The notes below the pieces were generated by a model, which ran no database searches, was not told the origin of the DNA, and worked only from the letters and a program-made list of their open reading frames with translations. Below are positions 36,490-45,686 of a stretch of DNA of 64,000 bases, piece after piece (position 1 is the first letter of the stretch; every line of letters starts with the position of its first letter). Made by a program: the position numbers and the translations under genes. This stretch comes from Hyphomicrobiales bacterium (GTDB lineage: Bacteria > Pseudomonadota > Alphaproteobacteria > Rhizobiales > Rhizobiaceae): assembly GCA_900469955.1 (NCBI GenBank), contig UBYX01000001.1, positions 81,359 through 145,358 on the forward strand. Reading direction: 5' to 3'.

Positions 36490-37470
36490 TCAACCCAGAT
36501 CCCGAACAGTTTCCTCGCCATCAACCTTTTTTCTGAACTGGCTCGGTGAGGCGCCGATGATGCGCTTGAAGGCGCGGCTGAACGAGGCTTCTGCGTCGTA
36601 GCCCAGACGCTCGGCGACGACGGAAACCCGCATGCCCTTTCCGAGCCATTGGCGCGCCTGGTGCATGCGCACGCGTGCCACGTACCGCGCCGGCGTTTCG
36701 CCGACCACCCGGAGAAACCGCTCCGCAAATCCGGAGCGGGATACGCCCATAATCCGCGCCAGGGCCGCCACGCTCCAGTCCCGTTCCGGCTGCAGGTGAA
36801 TGGCCGCCAGCACCCGGCCGACCTCCGGATTGCGCACCGCCGCGATCCAGCCTGTCGTGTCGCCGCAACCGTGTTCGACCCAGGTGCGGATCAGGGTGGC
36901 GGTGAGAACGTCCGCAAGGCGCGCCAGAATTCCGCCGGCACCGACACGGTCCATCTCCACCTCCCGAGCCATCGCATCGAGGAGATGGGGGATGGACGGC
37001 TCGTTCCTGGCAAGATCGCTGGTCAGCATTGCCTCGGGCATGAGCTGCAAAAGCGGATGAAGCTTGTCGATATTGAAGCGCATCGAAGCCGTGAGTGCTA
37101 CCGTGCCGCCGCGGGCATCGGCGCATTGCACGTCGAACACTCCCTGACAGACTTCCTTGCGGCCGAACCGGTCGAAGGGGAGAGCCAGAATGCCGGGCGC
37201 GCTCGCCAGCACATGCGCGTCACCGCGCGGCAGAAGCGCTGCATCGCCCGGCCGTAACGCGAGCCACTCCCCCGAAGGCGTCTGCAGCCATGCGGAGCCC
37301 GACGAGATGAAATGGAACCGCGCCGCCTCCTGGGCCGGAAACGACGTCGCCCACGGCTCAGCCAGCCTGCAGCGACCGTATTCGACGCCGTCGAGCCGCA
37401 GCCCGCGCAACATCTCGGTCAGCGGATCGGTCAGGGCTATGGGTTCAGTTTTGGACGAACGGTCAAGCAT
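36490..37470 (-). CDS. AraC family regulator with cupin sensor domain
   Basis: 326 residues. An N-terminal cupin-type binding domain (ARFHFISSGSAWLQ, LRPGDAALLPRGDAH) is followed by a helical linker and a C-terminal double HTH, with LARIMGVSRSGFAERFLRVVG and ERLGYDAEASFSRAFKRIIG. It is divergent from an MFS exporter gene across 97 bases, the usual layout for a regulator of drug or metabolite efflux. The ATG at 37470 is used; the GTG at 37506 would extend into that control region. Confidence 0.92.
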   Translation of the reverse strand: MLDRSSKTEPIALTDPLTEMLRGLRLDGVEYGRCRLAEPWATSFPAQEAARFHFISSGSAWLQTPSGEWLALRPGDAALLPRGDAHVLASAPGILALPFDRFGRKEVCQGVFDVQCADARGGTVALTASMRFNIDKLHPLLQLMPEAMLTSDLARNEPSIPHLLDAMAREVEMDRVGAGGILARLADVLTATLIRTWVEHGCGDTTGWIAAVRNPEVGRVLAAIHLQPERDWSVAALARIMGVSRSGFAERFLRVVGETPARYVARVRMHQARQWLGKGMRVSVVAERLGYDAEASFSRAFKRIIGASPSQFRKKVDGEETVRDLG

Positions 37471-37567
37471 GTCGGACTTTCTAGCATGGAAACTACAGCC
37501 TGTCACGCCTACGTCTGGTCAACCCGATCGGGGAACTGTGCCACCTCCCAACACAGGAACATGAACC

Positions 37568-38785
37568 ATGACGGACAGCACTTTCGAAGAGGACGATCGC
37601 CTGGGCGATACGTCCAGCTCCGACACCAGGGCCCGGTGGGATGCGGTCATCTCGCTCGCCCTCGGCGTCTTCGGGCTCGTGACGGCGGAATTCCTGCCGG
37701 CGAGCCTGCTCACCCCCATCTCAGCCGATCTCGGCATCAGTTCCGGCACCGCCGGCCAGACGGTGACGGTGACGGCCGTCGTCGCAGCGTTCGCCGGCCC
37801 CGGCGTCGTCATCGGCACGCGCAATCTCGACCGGCGTTGGACGCTGTTCGGGCTGAGCGCCCTCCTCATCATCTCCTGCGCATTGGCCGCGCTTGCCAAC
37901 GGCTTGCCGCTGCTCCTCGTATCGCGCGTCCTGCTCGGGATCGGGCTTGGCGGCTTCTGGGCCATGTCAGGGGCGCTTGCCATGCGGCTCGTCCCGCTCG
38001 ACCACCTGCCGCGCGCCATGGCGATGATCTTCACCGGCGTATCGGTGGCGACGGTCGCCGCCGCACCGCTCGGCGCCTATATCGGCTCCACCCTTGGATG
38101 GCGGGCGGCCTTCGTGCTGGCAGGCGCGGTCGGTGTGCTGGCGCTCGTCGCGCAGGCCGTCACCATGCCCTCGCTGCCACCCGCCGGACATGCCGGACTC
38201 GGCACGCTTGCGGCTGTCCTGAAGCGGCCGAAGATCCGCATCGGGCTCTTGGCGACTCTTCTCATCGTCGCCGGCCATTTCGCAGGCTTCACCTATATCC
38301 GCCCCTATCTGGAAGAGGTTCCGCGGCTTGACGTCGAGATGATCTCGCTCGTCCTGCTCGCCTTCGGCATCGGCGGCTTCTTCGGCAATATCGTCGGCGG
38401 CATGATTACCGAGCGCAGCGCGACGCTCGGCGTCGTCTTCGCCTCCGGGCTTATCGCGCTCACCGCCGTGATCCTCGTTTCAGCCGGCGTTTCGTTCACG
38501 GCGTCCGCCGTCGCGGTCACCTTGTGGGGTTTTGCCTTCGGGGCGCTGCCGGTCAGCATCCAGAGCTATATCACCCGGGCGGCGTCCGACGAGGCGGAAA
38601 GCGCCGGCGCCCTGCTGCTGACGACCTTCCAGATCGCCATTTCCAGCGGCGCCGTGCTCGGCGGGCTGCTGATCGACGCCCAGGGTCCGCTCGGCGTCAT
38701 GACCTTCCTCGGCGTCGCATCCATCCTGGGCGCGTCCGTCATGGTTGCGCGCGGCGGGCGCCAGCTCCAGCTCAGCGAGGGCTGA
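37568..38785 (+). CDS. MFS transporter, DHA1 family
   Basis: 405 residues with 12 membrane segments. TM1 reads LALGVFGLVTAEFLPASLL, typical of the AraJ/YdhP-like DHA1 subfamily that exports arabinose-like sugars or drugs. Motif C-like GIGLGGFWAMSGALAMR lies near TM4-5. The AraC regulator is divergent and probably controls it in response to the exported compound or its precursor. The start at ATG 37568 has aggaac upstream. Confidence 0.9.
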   Translation: MTDSTFEEDDRLGDTSSSDTRARWDAVISLALGVFGLVTAEFLPASLLTPISADLGISSGTAGQTVTVTAVVAAFAGPGVVIGTRNLDRRWTLFGLSALLIISCALAALANGLPLLLVSRVLLGIGLGGFWAMSGALAMRLVPLDHLPRAMAMIFTGVSVATVAAAPLGAYIGSTLGWRAAFVLAGAVGVLALVAQAVTMPSLPPAGHAGLGTLAAVLKRPKIRIGLLATLLIVAGHFAGFTYIRPYLEEVPRLDVEMISLVLLAFGIGGFFGNIVGGMITERSATLGVVFASGLIALTAVILVSAGVSFTASAVAVTLWGFAFGALPVSIQSYITRAASDEAESAGALLLTTFQIAISSGAVLGGLLIDAQGPLGVMTFLGVASILGASVMVARGGRQLQLSEG

Positions 38786-38807
38786 CCTGACGACATACCG
38801 GCTGCGG

Positions 38808-39569
38808 TCAGCTCCGCAGCCGGTAGCCGGTGTGGAAGATCCAGCCGAGAATGGAAAGGCATATGGCCAGGAACAGGCCCACCATGCCAAGACTGAGCAA
38901 CGGGTTGACGTCGGCGATCTCGTAAAAACTCCACCGGAAGCCGCTGACCAGATAGAGCACCGGATTGAAATGGCTGACCGCCTGCCAGAAGGGCGGCAGC
39001 ATGTCGATCGAGTAGAAGCTGCCCCCCAGGAAGGTCAGCGGCGGCACCACCAGCATCGGCACGATGTTGAGCTGCTCGAAATTCTTGGCCCAGATGCCGA
39101 TGATGAAGCCGAACAGGCTGAACGTGACGGCCGTCAGCACCAGGAAAACGGCCATCACGAAGGGGTGGGCGATCGAAATGTCGACGAAGAAGGACGCCGT
39201 CGCCAGAATGATCAAGCCGATGATCAGCCCTTTGCTGGCCGCCGCCCCCACGTAGCCGATCAGGATCTCCGTCATGGCGACGGGTGCCGACAGGATTTCG
39301 TAGATCGTGCCGGTGAATTTCGGGAAATAGATGCCGATCGAGCCGTTGCCGATGCATTGCGTCAGGAGCGTCAGCATGATCAGCCCCGGCGTGATGAAGG
39401 AGCCATAGGAGACGCCCTCGATCGACTGGATGCGGGAGCCGATCGCCGTACCGAAGACGATGAAATAGAGGGAGGTGGTGATGACCGGCGATATGACGCT
39501 CTGCAGCAGGGTGCGCCGCATGCGGGCCATCTCGAAGAAATAGATCGACTTTATTGCCTCGACGTTCAT
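38808..39569 (-). CDS. ABC-2 type transporter permease
   Basis: 253-residue membrane subunit of a two-gene ABC exporter. Six hydrophobic segments. The family region [21 protein letters not shown] and the late [20 protein letters not shown] block mark ABC-2 (NodJ/DrrB-type) permeases. The ATG at 39569 overlaps the ATPase stop by four bases and has ggaga upstream. The transported substrate is unknown. Confidence 0.92.
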   Translation of the reverse strand: MNVEAIKSIYFFEMARMRRTLLQSVISPVITTSLYFIVFGTAIGSRIQSIEGVSYGSFITPGLIMLTLLTQCIGNGSIGIYFPKFTGTIYEILSAPVAMTEILIGYVGAAASKGLIIGLIILATASFFVDISIAHPFVMAVFLVLTAVTFSLFGFIIGIWAKNFEQLNIVPMLVVPPLTFLGGSFYSIDMLPPFWQAVSHFNPVLYLVSGFRWSFYEIADVNPLLSLGMVGLFLAICLSILGWIFHTGYRLRS

Positions 39570-40492
39570 GCCTGTTCTCCCACCAGCGCGACAAAAATGT
39601 CCTCTAGCGAACTCTGCCGCGTGGAAAGATCGCGGAAATGAATGTTCTCTGCCTGCAGCATAGAGAGGAGCGAAGCGATACTGCCGTCCCCCTCCTCGCC
39701 CTGGTATTCGTGAAGCAGCGCCGCGCCGTCTTCGGAAAGCGTCAAATTGTAGGGCGAAAGGCTGTCCGGCAGGATCTTCAGCGGCTCGGCAAGCTCCAGC
39801 CGGAGCTGCTTGCGTCCGAGCTTCTTCATCAGAGCCGTCTTCTCCTCGATCAACAGCAGCTTGCCACCGTTGATGACGCCGACCCGATCAGCGATCTCCT
39901 CCGCTTCCTCGATGTAATGGGTGGTGAGGATGATGGTTACGCCGTTCTCCCTCAGCCTTTCGACCACCTGCCACATTTCGCGGCGCAGGTTGACGTCGAC
40001 GCCGGCGGTCGGTTCGTCGAGGAACAATATCTGCGGTTCGTGCGCCAGCGCCTTGGCGATCAGAACGCGTCGCTTCATGCCGCCGGAAAGTTCGCGCAGC
40101 ATATTGTCCTTCTTTGCCCAGAGGGACAGGTCCTTGAGGACGCTTTCGACGAGTTCGGGGTTCGGCTTCTTGCCGTGCACGCCGCGGGAAAAACTGACGG
40201 TGTTCCACACCGTCTCGAACATGTCGGTCGTCAGTTCCTGCGGCACCAGCCCGATCATTGACCGTGTCTGGCGGAAATCCCGCACCACGTCATAGCCGCC
40301 GACCAGCACCTTGCCGCCCGATGGATTGACCAATCCGCAGACGATCGAGATCAGCGTCGTCTTGCCGGCGCCGTTCGGCCCGAGCAAAGCAAGGATCTCG
40401 CCTTCCTCGATCTCCAGGTCGATACCTTTCAGCGCTTCAAAACCGTTGCCGTAGGTTTTGGTGAGATTTTGGATAGAAACAACGGAAGCCAT
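39566..40492 (-). CDS. ABC transporter ATP-binding protein (DrrA/NodI type)
   Basis: 308-residue ATPase. Walker [10 protein letters not shown], signature [10 protein letters not shown], and Walker [13 protein letters not shown] are all intact. A C-terminal extension of about 80 residues is usual for exporter ATPases of this group. The start at ATG 40492 ([15 protein letters not shown]) fits the family; the frame runs on to 40663 without support. Forms an exporter with the downstream permease. Confidence 0.93.
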   Translation of the reverse strand: MASVVSIQNLTKTYGNGFEALKGIDLEIEEGEILALLGPNGAGKTTLISIVCGLVNPSGGKVLVGGYDVVRDFRQTRSMIGLVPQELTTDMFETVWNTVSFSRGVHGKKPNPELVESVLKDLSLWAKKDNMLRELSGGMKRRVLIAKALAHEPQILFLDEPTAGVDVNLRREMWQVVERLRENGVTIILTTHYIEEAEEIADRVGVINGGKLLLIEEKTALMKKLGRKQLRLELAEPLKILPDSLSPYNLTLSEDGAALLHEYQGEEGDGSIASLLSMLQAENIHFRDLSTRQSSLEDIFVALVGEQA

Positions 40493-40819
40493 GCGAACGG
40501 GTCTTTGCGGATTCGATTTGCGAGAAGTGCCGCCAATATAGGCAGCCCTTTCCTCGAAACCATCCCTGCCCGGGCGAATATTGCGTTCGCTTTTCTTGAC
40601 CAATCGCTGCGGGCGGTCATCGCCGCAAAAGACAATCGGCAAGCTGATGCCGAAGATACACACGAGAACCCGTCAGCCGCATTTCCTGCAAAGGTTGTCA
40701 TTTTCCCGTGACGTTCATGCAGCATTGTGTCGCCAGGCAAGCAACGGTCCCGCTTTCCCGCCGCACTCACCCCTTGCGTGACCGGCATGTTTCAGATCTT
40801 CGTTTTTCGCTTGCCTAAT

Positions 40820-40918
40820 TGGTTCTGACATTGCGTAAGAGAGTTCATTTCGGAGGCATGGCTGCTCCCCGCAAGTCGATCTCCGCCCTGGCCGGCTTCA
40901 GTGCCGGCTTCTTTTTTT
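40820..40918 (+). ncRNA. Candidate small RNA
   Basis: About 100 bases ending in a GC hairpin plus seven T residues, with no gene on the + strand that the terminator could serve. The body contains CGGAG and CTCCG segments able to pair (40851-40855 with 40881-40885). Exposed GGAGG and CTCCCC stretches could contact ribosome-binding sites. Boundaries are guesses except for the 3' end, and no known family was recognised. Confidence 0.3.
40891..40918 (+). terminator. Orphan intrinsic terminator
   Basis: GCCGGC / GCCGGC stem with a 6-nt loop followed by TTCTTTTTTT on the + strand. The neighbouring genes on both sides read in the other direction, so it must end a separate + strand transcript. Confidence 0.65.
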
Positions 40919-40943
40919 GTGCGGGCTTAGAGAGTGAACCTCG

Positions 40944-41594
40944 TCAGCCGGTCGATAGGGCGGTGAAGACAGCCAATTGAGCCTCGAAGGCCCGCTTGTA
41001 CGCGGACCGCGCTTCGCCGCGGGCAACGTAGGCGGAGAGGTTTGGATACTCCTCCAGCAGATCCGATCCCTTCAGCCTGAGCAGCACCGAGACCATCAGC
41101 AGGTCGCCGGCGCTGAAGGCGCCATCGAGCCAGGCGGCATCGCCGAGGCGACTGGAAAGACCGCTGAGCCGCATCCGGATGTTTTCCTCAAGGACGCGCA
41201 GGCGCTGCTCGTACCACGGTTCATCGCGCTCGAGGATTCGCGTGAGCGCGCGATCGAAGATCGGCGGCTCCACCGTGTTGAGCGCGGCGAACATCCAGGC
41301 GATCGCACGCGCCCGGGCATTCCCATCGTCCGGCAGCAGGCCCGCATGGCGCTCGGCGATATGGAACACGATCGCCCCGGATTCGAACAGGGCAAGATCG
41401 CCTTCCTCATAGGTCGGGATCTGCCCGAAGGGATGAAGTGCCAGATGCGCGGGCTCCTTCAGCGATTTGAACGAAACAAGACGAACGTCGTAAGGCTGGC
41501 CCACCTCTTCGAGCGCCCAGCGAACGCGCATGTCACGCGCCAGACCCTTGCCTCTGTCGGGCGACCGTTCGAAGGCGGTAATAGTGATAGTCAT
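40944..41594 (-). CDS. Glutathione S-transferase family protein
   Basis: 216 residues. The N-terminal thioredoxin-like domain holds RDMRVRWALEEVGQPYDV and the cis-Pro block FGQIPTYEEGDLALFESGAIV, which binds glutathione. The C-terminal helical domain has the AWLDGAFSAGDLLMVSVL motif (N-capping box). It should conjugate or reduce small electrophiles with glutathione. The ATG at 41594 has ggagag upstream. Confidence 0.92.
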   Translation of the reverse strand: MTITITAFERSPDRGKGLARDMRVRWALEEVGQPYDVRLVSFKSLKEPAHLALHPFGQIPTYEEGDLALFESGAIVFHIAERHAGLLPDDGNARARAIAWMFAALNTVEPPIFDRALTRILERDEPWYEQRLRVLEENIRMRLSGLSSRLGDAAWLDGAFSAGDLLMVSVLLRLKGSDLLEEYPNLSAYVARGEARSAYKRAFEAQLAVFTALSTG

Positions 41595-41690
41595 TGCTGC
41601 TCTCCATAGCCTGTCCGTCTTGAAGACGACCGGCTAAGCGAGGTTCCGACATAAGGTGTTGGGGTAGAGCCACGAAGTCGAGTCGGTGGA

Positions 41691-41951
41691 TCAGAGGCGC
41701 ACGTTCCTCGCCCCACCGAACAGACGAGATCGGCCCTCCTGGTCGATGTGCAGATCCACGCCGAATTCGTCCACCGCGAGCGTGAGTTTGTCCACCTTGT
41801 CGAACTGCTGCACCGTCTCATCGAGCACCGCGTCCGCCAGGTGTTTGGTGGTCACCGTCAAGTGACCGCGACTGTGCAGAAGGTGGATGTGTTTCAGGAT
41901 CCCCCTCCCCATCTCGAAATAGAATTCGCTCTCCAACCGTTCCAACGTCAT
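41691..41951 (-). CDS. Hypothetical protein, 86 residues
   Basis: Not recognised. The frame shows strong third-position G/C bias, as real genes here do, and starts at ATG 41951 behind a ggggg element. The predicted product begins MTLERLESEFYFEMGRG and has mixed alpha/beta character with KLTLAVDEFGVDLHIDQEG near the end; no signal peptide or membrane segment. An upstream ATG at 41972 is in frame. The opposite strand is also open, so the call rests on codon bias and start context only. Confidence 0.5.
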   Translation of the reverse strand: MTLERLESEFYFEMGRGILKHIHLLHSRGHLTVTTKHLADAVLDETVQQFDKVDKLTLAVDEFGVDLHIDQEGRSRLFGGARNVRL

Positions 41952-42285
41952 CACGCCCCCAACTGGAAGCACCTCTCCCGATCCAACTCTATCCCTTCTT
42001 TCGGCATGGGCACAATTTGCAGGCCCGCATCCTTTCGGATGAGGTATTTTGCGGGGAGAAAGCTCGGATCGCCGCCCGATGCTTTGGTACCTAAACCCTT
42101 TGATTTAGTTGACTTGCCACCCCCCGATGACCTCCTGTCGCGGCAGGAGGAGACTGGTTTGGATTCGGCGAGATTCGATCTCTTCTCGTTTCAGGCCGGC
42201 TGGTCTTGCGTCCGGTGGGGACTCGCGCCTCGGCGGACCAGCGCGAGCCCCCTGTCCTTCGGAGGCGGAACGCTGCTCCGCAGCC
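41952..42285. other. 334-base region with a hairpin, no clear gene
   Basis: Between the hypothetical gene and MmcQ/YjbR. The only structure seen is a perfect 7-bp stem at 42131-42150 (cctcctg / caggagg, loop tcgcgg) without a T-tract. Its position, 136 bases after the MmcQ stop, could fit a 3' end of that transcript. Confidence 0.4.
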
Positions 42286-42609
42286 CTAAGACCTGCGCTT
42301 TGCCGGAAGTGCATGTTTCCATGCCGTCTCCAGCGCATCGCGAAGATCGGTCTCGTTCAGTTCGGAAAGAACGGCCGTCGTCCAGCCCTGCCGCCCCCAG
42401 GCGTTATCGACGGGGGAGAAGGCGGCCGGGAGGACCGTGCATTTGAGGCTTTGTTCGTCAGGCTTGAACTTGAAGTTCGCCGTCAGACCGTCCCTTGCGA
42501 GCGTCGCGTAGATGCGTGCGACCTTGAAGGCCGTCCTGTCGAAATGCGGCGCCTCGACGGTTCCGTCGAGGGAAAGGGCAAGGCGGCGGAGCATCTCGGC
42601 ATTTGCCAT
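42286..42609 (-). CDS. MmcQ/YjbR family protein
   Basis: 107 residues of the small MmcQ/YjbR double-wing fold. Family features seen: LPxT-less N-terminus with HFDRTAFKVARIYATL, LKCTVLPAAFSPV, and the WTTAVLSELNETDLRDALETAWKHA end. Such proteins are called DNA-binding from structure, but their role is uncertain. The start at ATG 42609 lies 8 bases after the end of the extensin-like gene on the same strand, so they may be cotranscribed. Confidence 0.88.
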   Translation of the reverse strand: MANAEMLRRLALSLDGTVEAPHFDRTAFKVARIYATLARDGLTANFKFKPDEQSLKCTVLPAAFSPVDNAWGRQGWTTAVLSELNETDLRDALETAWKHALPAKRRS

Positions 42610-42617
42610 CGACGCTC

Positions 42618-44054
42618 TCAGCTGCAGAAGCGCCGGCCGCTCTTGCGGGAGCGCAGGTCGAAGTGGAAATGGTTCCAGTGTTCGGCATTGCTGCCGGGAC
42701 CGAGGACCGTGCTGAAATATTTGCAGCTGTCGCTACGTACCGATTTCAGCAACCCGCCCTCGCGGAAGGAGAAAAGCCCTTTCTTCCGCACATCGATTTC
42801 GTGGCCGTTCTTGAGCACGATCTGGCCGATGTCGATGGCGTTGCCGCGCGCATGTTCCGACATCGGGTTGTAGCGCTGGCGGCTGTTGTTCATGCGGCGG
42901 CAGGAATAGCCCCCCATCGGCACGATTTTGCGAACACCGGTCAGATAGCGGGTGCGGGCCGAAACCGCGAGCTCGTTCTTCACCCATTTCGCGAAGGCAA
43001 GCGTCGTCTGGCAGTTCAAGGTGACGGCGGGCTTCACGTCGATGTTGCCGGACAGCCCGGCGAGCTTGACGGGATAGTTGATGCCGCAGCTCGGGCCGTT
43101 GGAAATGCGCGGCAGATCGTTGAATTCCACACCGAGGCGGCGCAGTTCAGACCGGCAGCTGACTTCCGACTTGGGCATGGCGCCTCTGAGCCACGGCTGG
43201 TCGCGCTGGCTCATCGGCCCGCTGTCGCTCATCGGGTTGTTGGGGCGCAGCATCGCCACCTCCTGGGTATCGGCAGCGGGCGCGCGGCTTGGCGAAACGA
43301 CGCGGGATCCATCGCCCCAGACCATCCCGCCGTTTGCACCGTCTCTCTGCAGTCCGGCACCCCGGCGCTTCGGCGGCACGACAACACGATCGTCGGACAT
43401 CTGCTCGGAGATCGGCTGGCGGCGGGGCTGCAGCGCCACCGGCTCGTCGGTCCCGATACCATCGACCACGGGCTGATCGCCGACGCCTTCGGCGATGTCG
43501 GTATCCTGTTCTTCGGCAAGACCGGTAATATCGCTTTCGTCGGGTCCGAAGCCCAACTCGGCGTCCATGTTGACGCCTTCTTCCGGAATAGTGGTCGAGT
43601 TCCCGGGCGGATAGTTGTTGTGCCCGGCAGATGCCTGCTGCAGAGCCTCGTCGCTGTCGATCATCGGCAGCCGGCCCTGGCGCGGCGCGGGAGCTGGCTC
43701 CCTCAGATTACCTTGCTGCGAGGACGCGGCGTTGAGGGGCGCAGATTGCACCTGGTCGGGCACCCGCAGATAGTGACCGCTGTCACCGACATAGGCATCC
43801 CCCGGTCCTGAAGCATTGCTGCGCGAATATCCGTAGTCGACGGAACTGGCCTGCGAAACCGGCGCCCGGCTCATCTGATAGGCCTGCTGCGACATCGGCT
43901 CGGGCGGCAGGGAGCGCATCGGCTCGATTGCGCCGACGCGCGTACCGCTGTCGATCGACGCCGGCGGCACCAGATCCCCCGAGGAACAGGCAACAAGCGT
44001 GGACGAAATCATCAGCGAGACTATGACCCGCCGGGAAAGGGAAGCATACGCCAT
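42618..44054 (-). CDS. Extensin-like C-terminal domain lipoprotein
   Basis: About 478 residues. The N-terminal signal ends in a lipobox (STLVAC, then SSG). A long, disordered, Pro/Gln/Ser-rich linker runs to about residue 290. The C-terminal extensin-like domain follows, with CRSELRRLGVEF, MGGYSCRRMN, SEHARGNAIDI (metal-binding His/Asp pattern as in D,D-peptidase-like folds) and AEHWNHFHFDLR. The conserved SEHxxGxAxD and HWxHFHxD motifs suggest a zinc peptidase acting on the cell wall. The ATG at 44054 is preferred to the GTG at 44066. Confidence 0.86.
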   Translation of the reverse strand: MAYASLSRRVIVSLMISSTLVACSSGDLVPPASIDSGTRVGAIEPMRSLPPEPMSQQAYQMSRAPVSQASSVDYGYSRSNASGPGDAYVGDSGHYLRVPDQVQSAPLNAASSQQGNLREPAPAPRQGRLPMIDSDEALQQASAGHNNYPPGNSTTIPEEGVNMDAELGFGPDESDITGLAEEQDTDIAEGVGDQPVVDGIGTDEPVALQPRRQPISEQMSDDRVVVPPKRRGAGLQRDGANGGMVWGDGSRVVSPSRAPAADTQEVAMLRPNNPMSDSGPMSQRDQPWLRGAMPKSEVSCRSELRRLGVEFNDLPRISNGPSCGINYPVKLAGLSGNIDVKPAVTLNCQTTLAFAKWVKNELAVSARTRYLTGVRKIVPMGGYSCRRMNNSRQRYNPMSEHARGNAIDIGQIVLKNGHEIDVRKKGLFSFREGGLLKSVRSDSCKYFSTVLGPGSNAEHWNHFHFDLRSRKSGRRFCS

Positions 44055-44296
44055 ACCAGTTGCCACTCTTCCGGTGCCGAAATGACACAGGTTTCCAGTT
44101 TAAGCAGAGGCGGTAAATGAACCTTTGAGAAATCAAGGCCTTTTCGGGGCGTTATGGTGCCTGATCGAGGCAGCGGCCTCTTATAGACCAAAAAGCCGGA
44201 AGCCCCGTAAAGCGTTGCTCGGCAGCCACTTCCGCAGGATTTGCCTGTCCGCATCGTGCAAATCTCGTTACGATTTCAAGCCCGATGGAGGACCCC

Positions 44297-45157
44297 ATGC
44301 TCAAGGTGCGGACCCACGAAGACTATCTTGCCCGCCTGAACCGGGTACATGATTACGTTTATGCGCATCTTGAGGACGATATCTCCTTCGATCGATTGGC
44401 CGAGGTCGCCTGCCTGTCCCCCTATCACTGGAGCCGGATCTACTCGGCCATGCGCGGAGAGACCATCGTCGCGACGATCCGCAGGCTAAGGCTTCAGCGC
44501 GCCGCCGACCGGCTGGCCAATTCCGATCTCGAGATAGGACTTGTCGCCGCATATGCCCGTTACAGTTCGACCGACACGTTTGGGCGAGCCTTCCGGGAAG
44601 CTTTCGGCATAAGTCCCGCCGCCTATCGGGAGAAGGGCTCGCACGTATCCTTCAAGGCCGCCAGAGCGGCAAGCGATACCAACGGCTTTCCGGTGACGGT
44701 CGAAACCGTGCCGGAACGGCACTGCGCCAGCATCGGTCACACCGGTTCCTATATGGCCATCGACCATGCCATGGGCAGGCTCTTCACGGAACTCGCAGCG
44801 CGCCGGAGCCTGCCGCCGCAACCCACCATGATCGGCGTGTTCTTCGACGATCCCGATCTGGTGCCTGAAGCGGAATTGCGCTCGCGCGCCTGCCTGCCGC
44901 TGACAAGGTCCGTGGCGGTCGAAGTTCCGCTTGAAATGACGGTCCTGCGCGGCGGGCTCCATGCGAAGCTGAACTACACCGGCCCCTATGCGGGTATGCG
45001 CAGCGCCTATCGCTGGTTTCTAGGTGTGTGGCTGCCGGCTTCCGGCCACGAACCGGATGACGCTCCCATCTTCGAGGCCTATCTCGACGACCCGCGCGAA
45101 GTGCCACAACATGAACTGCGTACCGATATCCACCTGCCCCTCAAGGCGGCCCCATGA
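44297..45157 (+). CDS. AraC family regulator with GyrI-like effector domain
   Basis: 286 residues. The N-terminal double HTH (FDRLAEVACLSPYHWSRIYSAMRG and ARYSSTDTFGRAFREAFGISP) is followed by a GyrI-like small-molecule-binding domain (ERHCASIGHTGSYMAI, GLHAKLNYTGPYAGM, and the closing DIHLPL). This is the SoxS-GyrI (Rob-like) type of multidrug or stress regulator. The ATG at 44297 has ggagg 5 bases upstream; the ATG at 44285 contains that site and is rejected. It overlaps the DUF1801 gene by four bases. Confidence 0.93.
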   Translation: MLKVRTHEDYLARLNRVHDYVYAHLEDDISFDRLAEVACLSPYHWSRIYSAMRGETIVATIRRLRLQRAADRLANSDLEIGLVAAYARYSSTDTFGRAFREAFGISPAAYREKGSHVSFKAARAASDTNGFPVTVETVPERHCASIGHTGSYMAIDHAMGRLFTELAARRSLPPQPTMIGVFFDDPDLVPEAELRSRACLPLTRSVAVEVPLEMTVLRGGLHAKLNYTGPYAGMRSAYRWFLGVWLPASGHEPDDAPIFEAYLDDPREVPQHELRTDIHLPLKAAP

Positions 45158-45579
45158 CAAGCCCTCCCGTCGCAGCACTCGTCGGCGAAGCATTGACGCG
45201 CTACCCTGAACCGGTGCGGGCCCGTCTTCTTGAGATCCGCGAGGTGATCTTTACGGTCGCAGCCGGAACCGAAGGCGTCGGCGCGCTCACCGAAACGCTC
45301 AAATGGGGGGAACCGGCCTATCTGACGGAGGCAAGCGGAAGCGGGACAACCATCCGGATCGGCACCACGAAAACGGCGCCCCGGGATTGCGCCGTGCTGT
45401 TCAATCGGACCTCGCTTATCGGGACCTTGCGAACCCGTTTTGCCGAAGATTTCGCATTCGAGGACAATCGCGCGCTCATCGTCCCCGTCGCGGGACCTTT
45501 GCCTCATGAGCCGCTGGCATTCTGCATTCGCGCGGCGCTGACCTATCATCGTCGTGCAAGTGGGCCTTATCGCCGTTGA
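45154..45579 (+). CDS. DUF1801 (YdhG-like) family protein
   Basis: 141 residues of the DUF1801 fold. Family features: the N-terminal helix with RYPEPVRARLLEIREVIF, ETLKWGEPAYLT, and the FNRTSLIGTLRTRF block. Function unknown. It is translationally coupled (ATGA) to the AraC-GyrI regulator, so the two probably act in one response. Confidence 0.88.
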   Translation: MTSPPVAALVGEALTRYPEPVRARLLEIREVIFTVAAGTEGVGALTETLKWGEPAYLTEASGSGTTIRIGTTKTAPRDCAVLFNRTSLIGTLRTRFAEDFAFEDNRALIVPVAGPLPHEPLAFCIRAALTYHRRASGPYRR

Positions 45580-45635
45580 AGTGTCACCTGGCACCGGGAC
45601 TTCCGATCTTGCCGAACACGACGGGCACCGAAGTC

Positions 45636-45665
45636 AAAAAGCCGCCGGACTTTCATCCGGCGGCT
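45636..45665 (-). terminator. Intrinsic terminator of the Cache chemoreceptor gene
   Basis: A perfect 10-bp stem (agccgccgga / tccggcggct) with a 6-nt loop lies 21 bases past the chemoreceptor stop. AAAAA on its left gives the U-tract on the minus strand. The stem arms are identical to the terminator at 15739-15762. Confidence 0.82.
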
Positions 45666-45686
45666 CTCTTGATGACGGCGCGGCTG

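Larger units (their letters stand above)
40493..40943. other. 451-base gap between ABC exporter and GST genes
   Basis: No convincing protein gene. The left part is upstream sequence for the ABC exporter. The right part (about 40820-40918) looks like a short + strand transcription unit with an intrinsic terminator. A 40-codon frame at 40858-40980 starts one base after a ggagg, too close for normal initiation. Confidence 0.5.

Noticed and set aside
40858..40980. 40-codon frame starting after ggagg.
   Set aside because: Spacing of one base from ggagg to ATG is too short, an intrinsic terminator lies inside the frame, and it runs into the end of the convergent GST gene.
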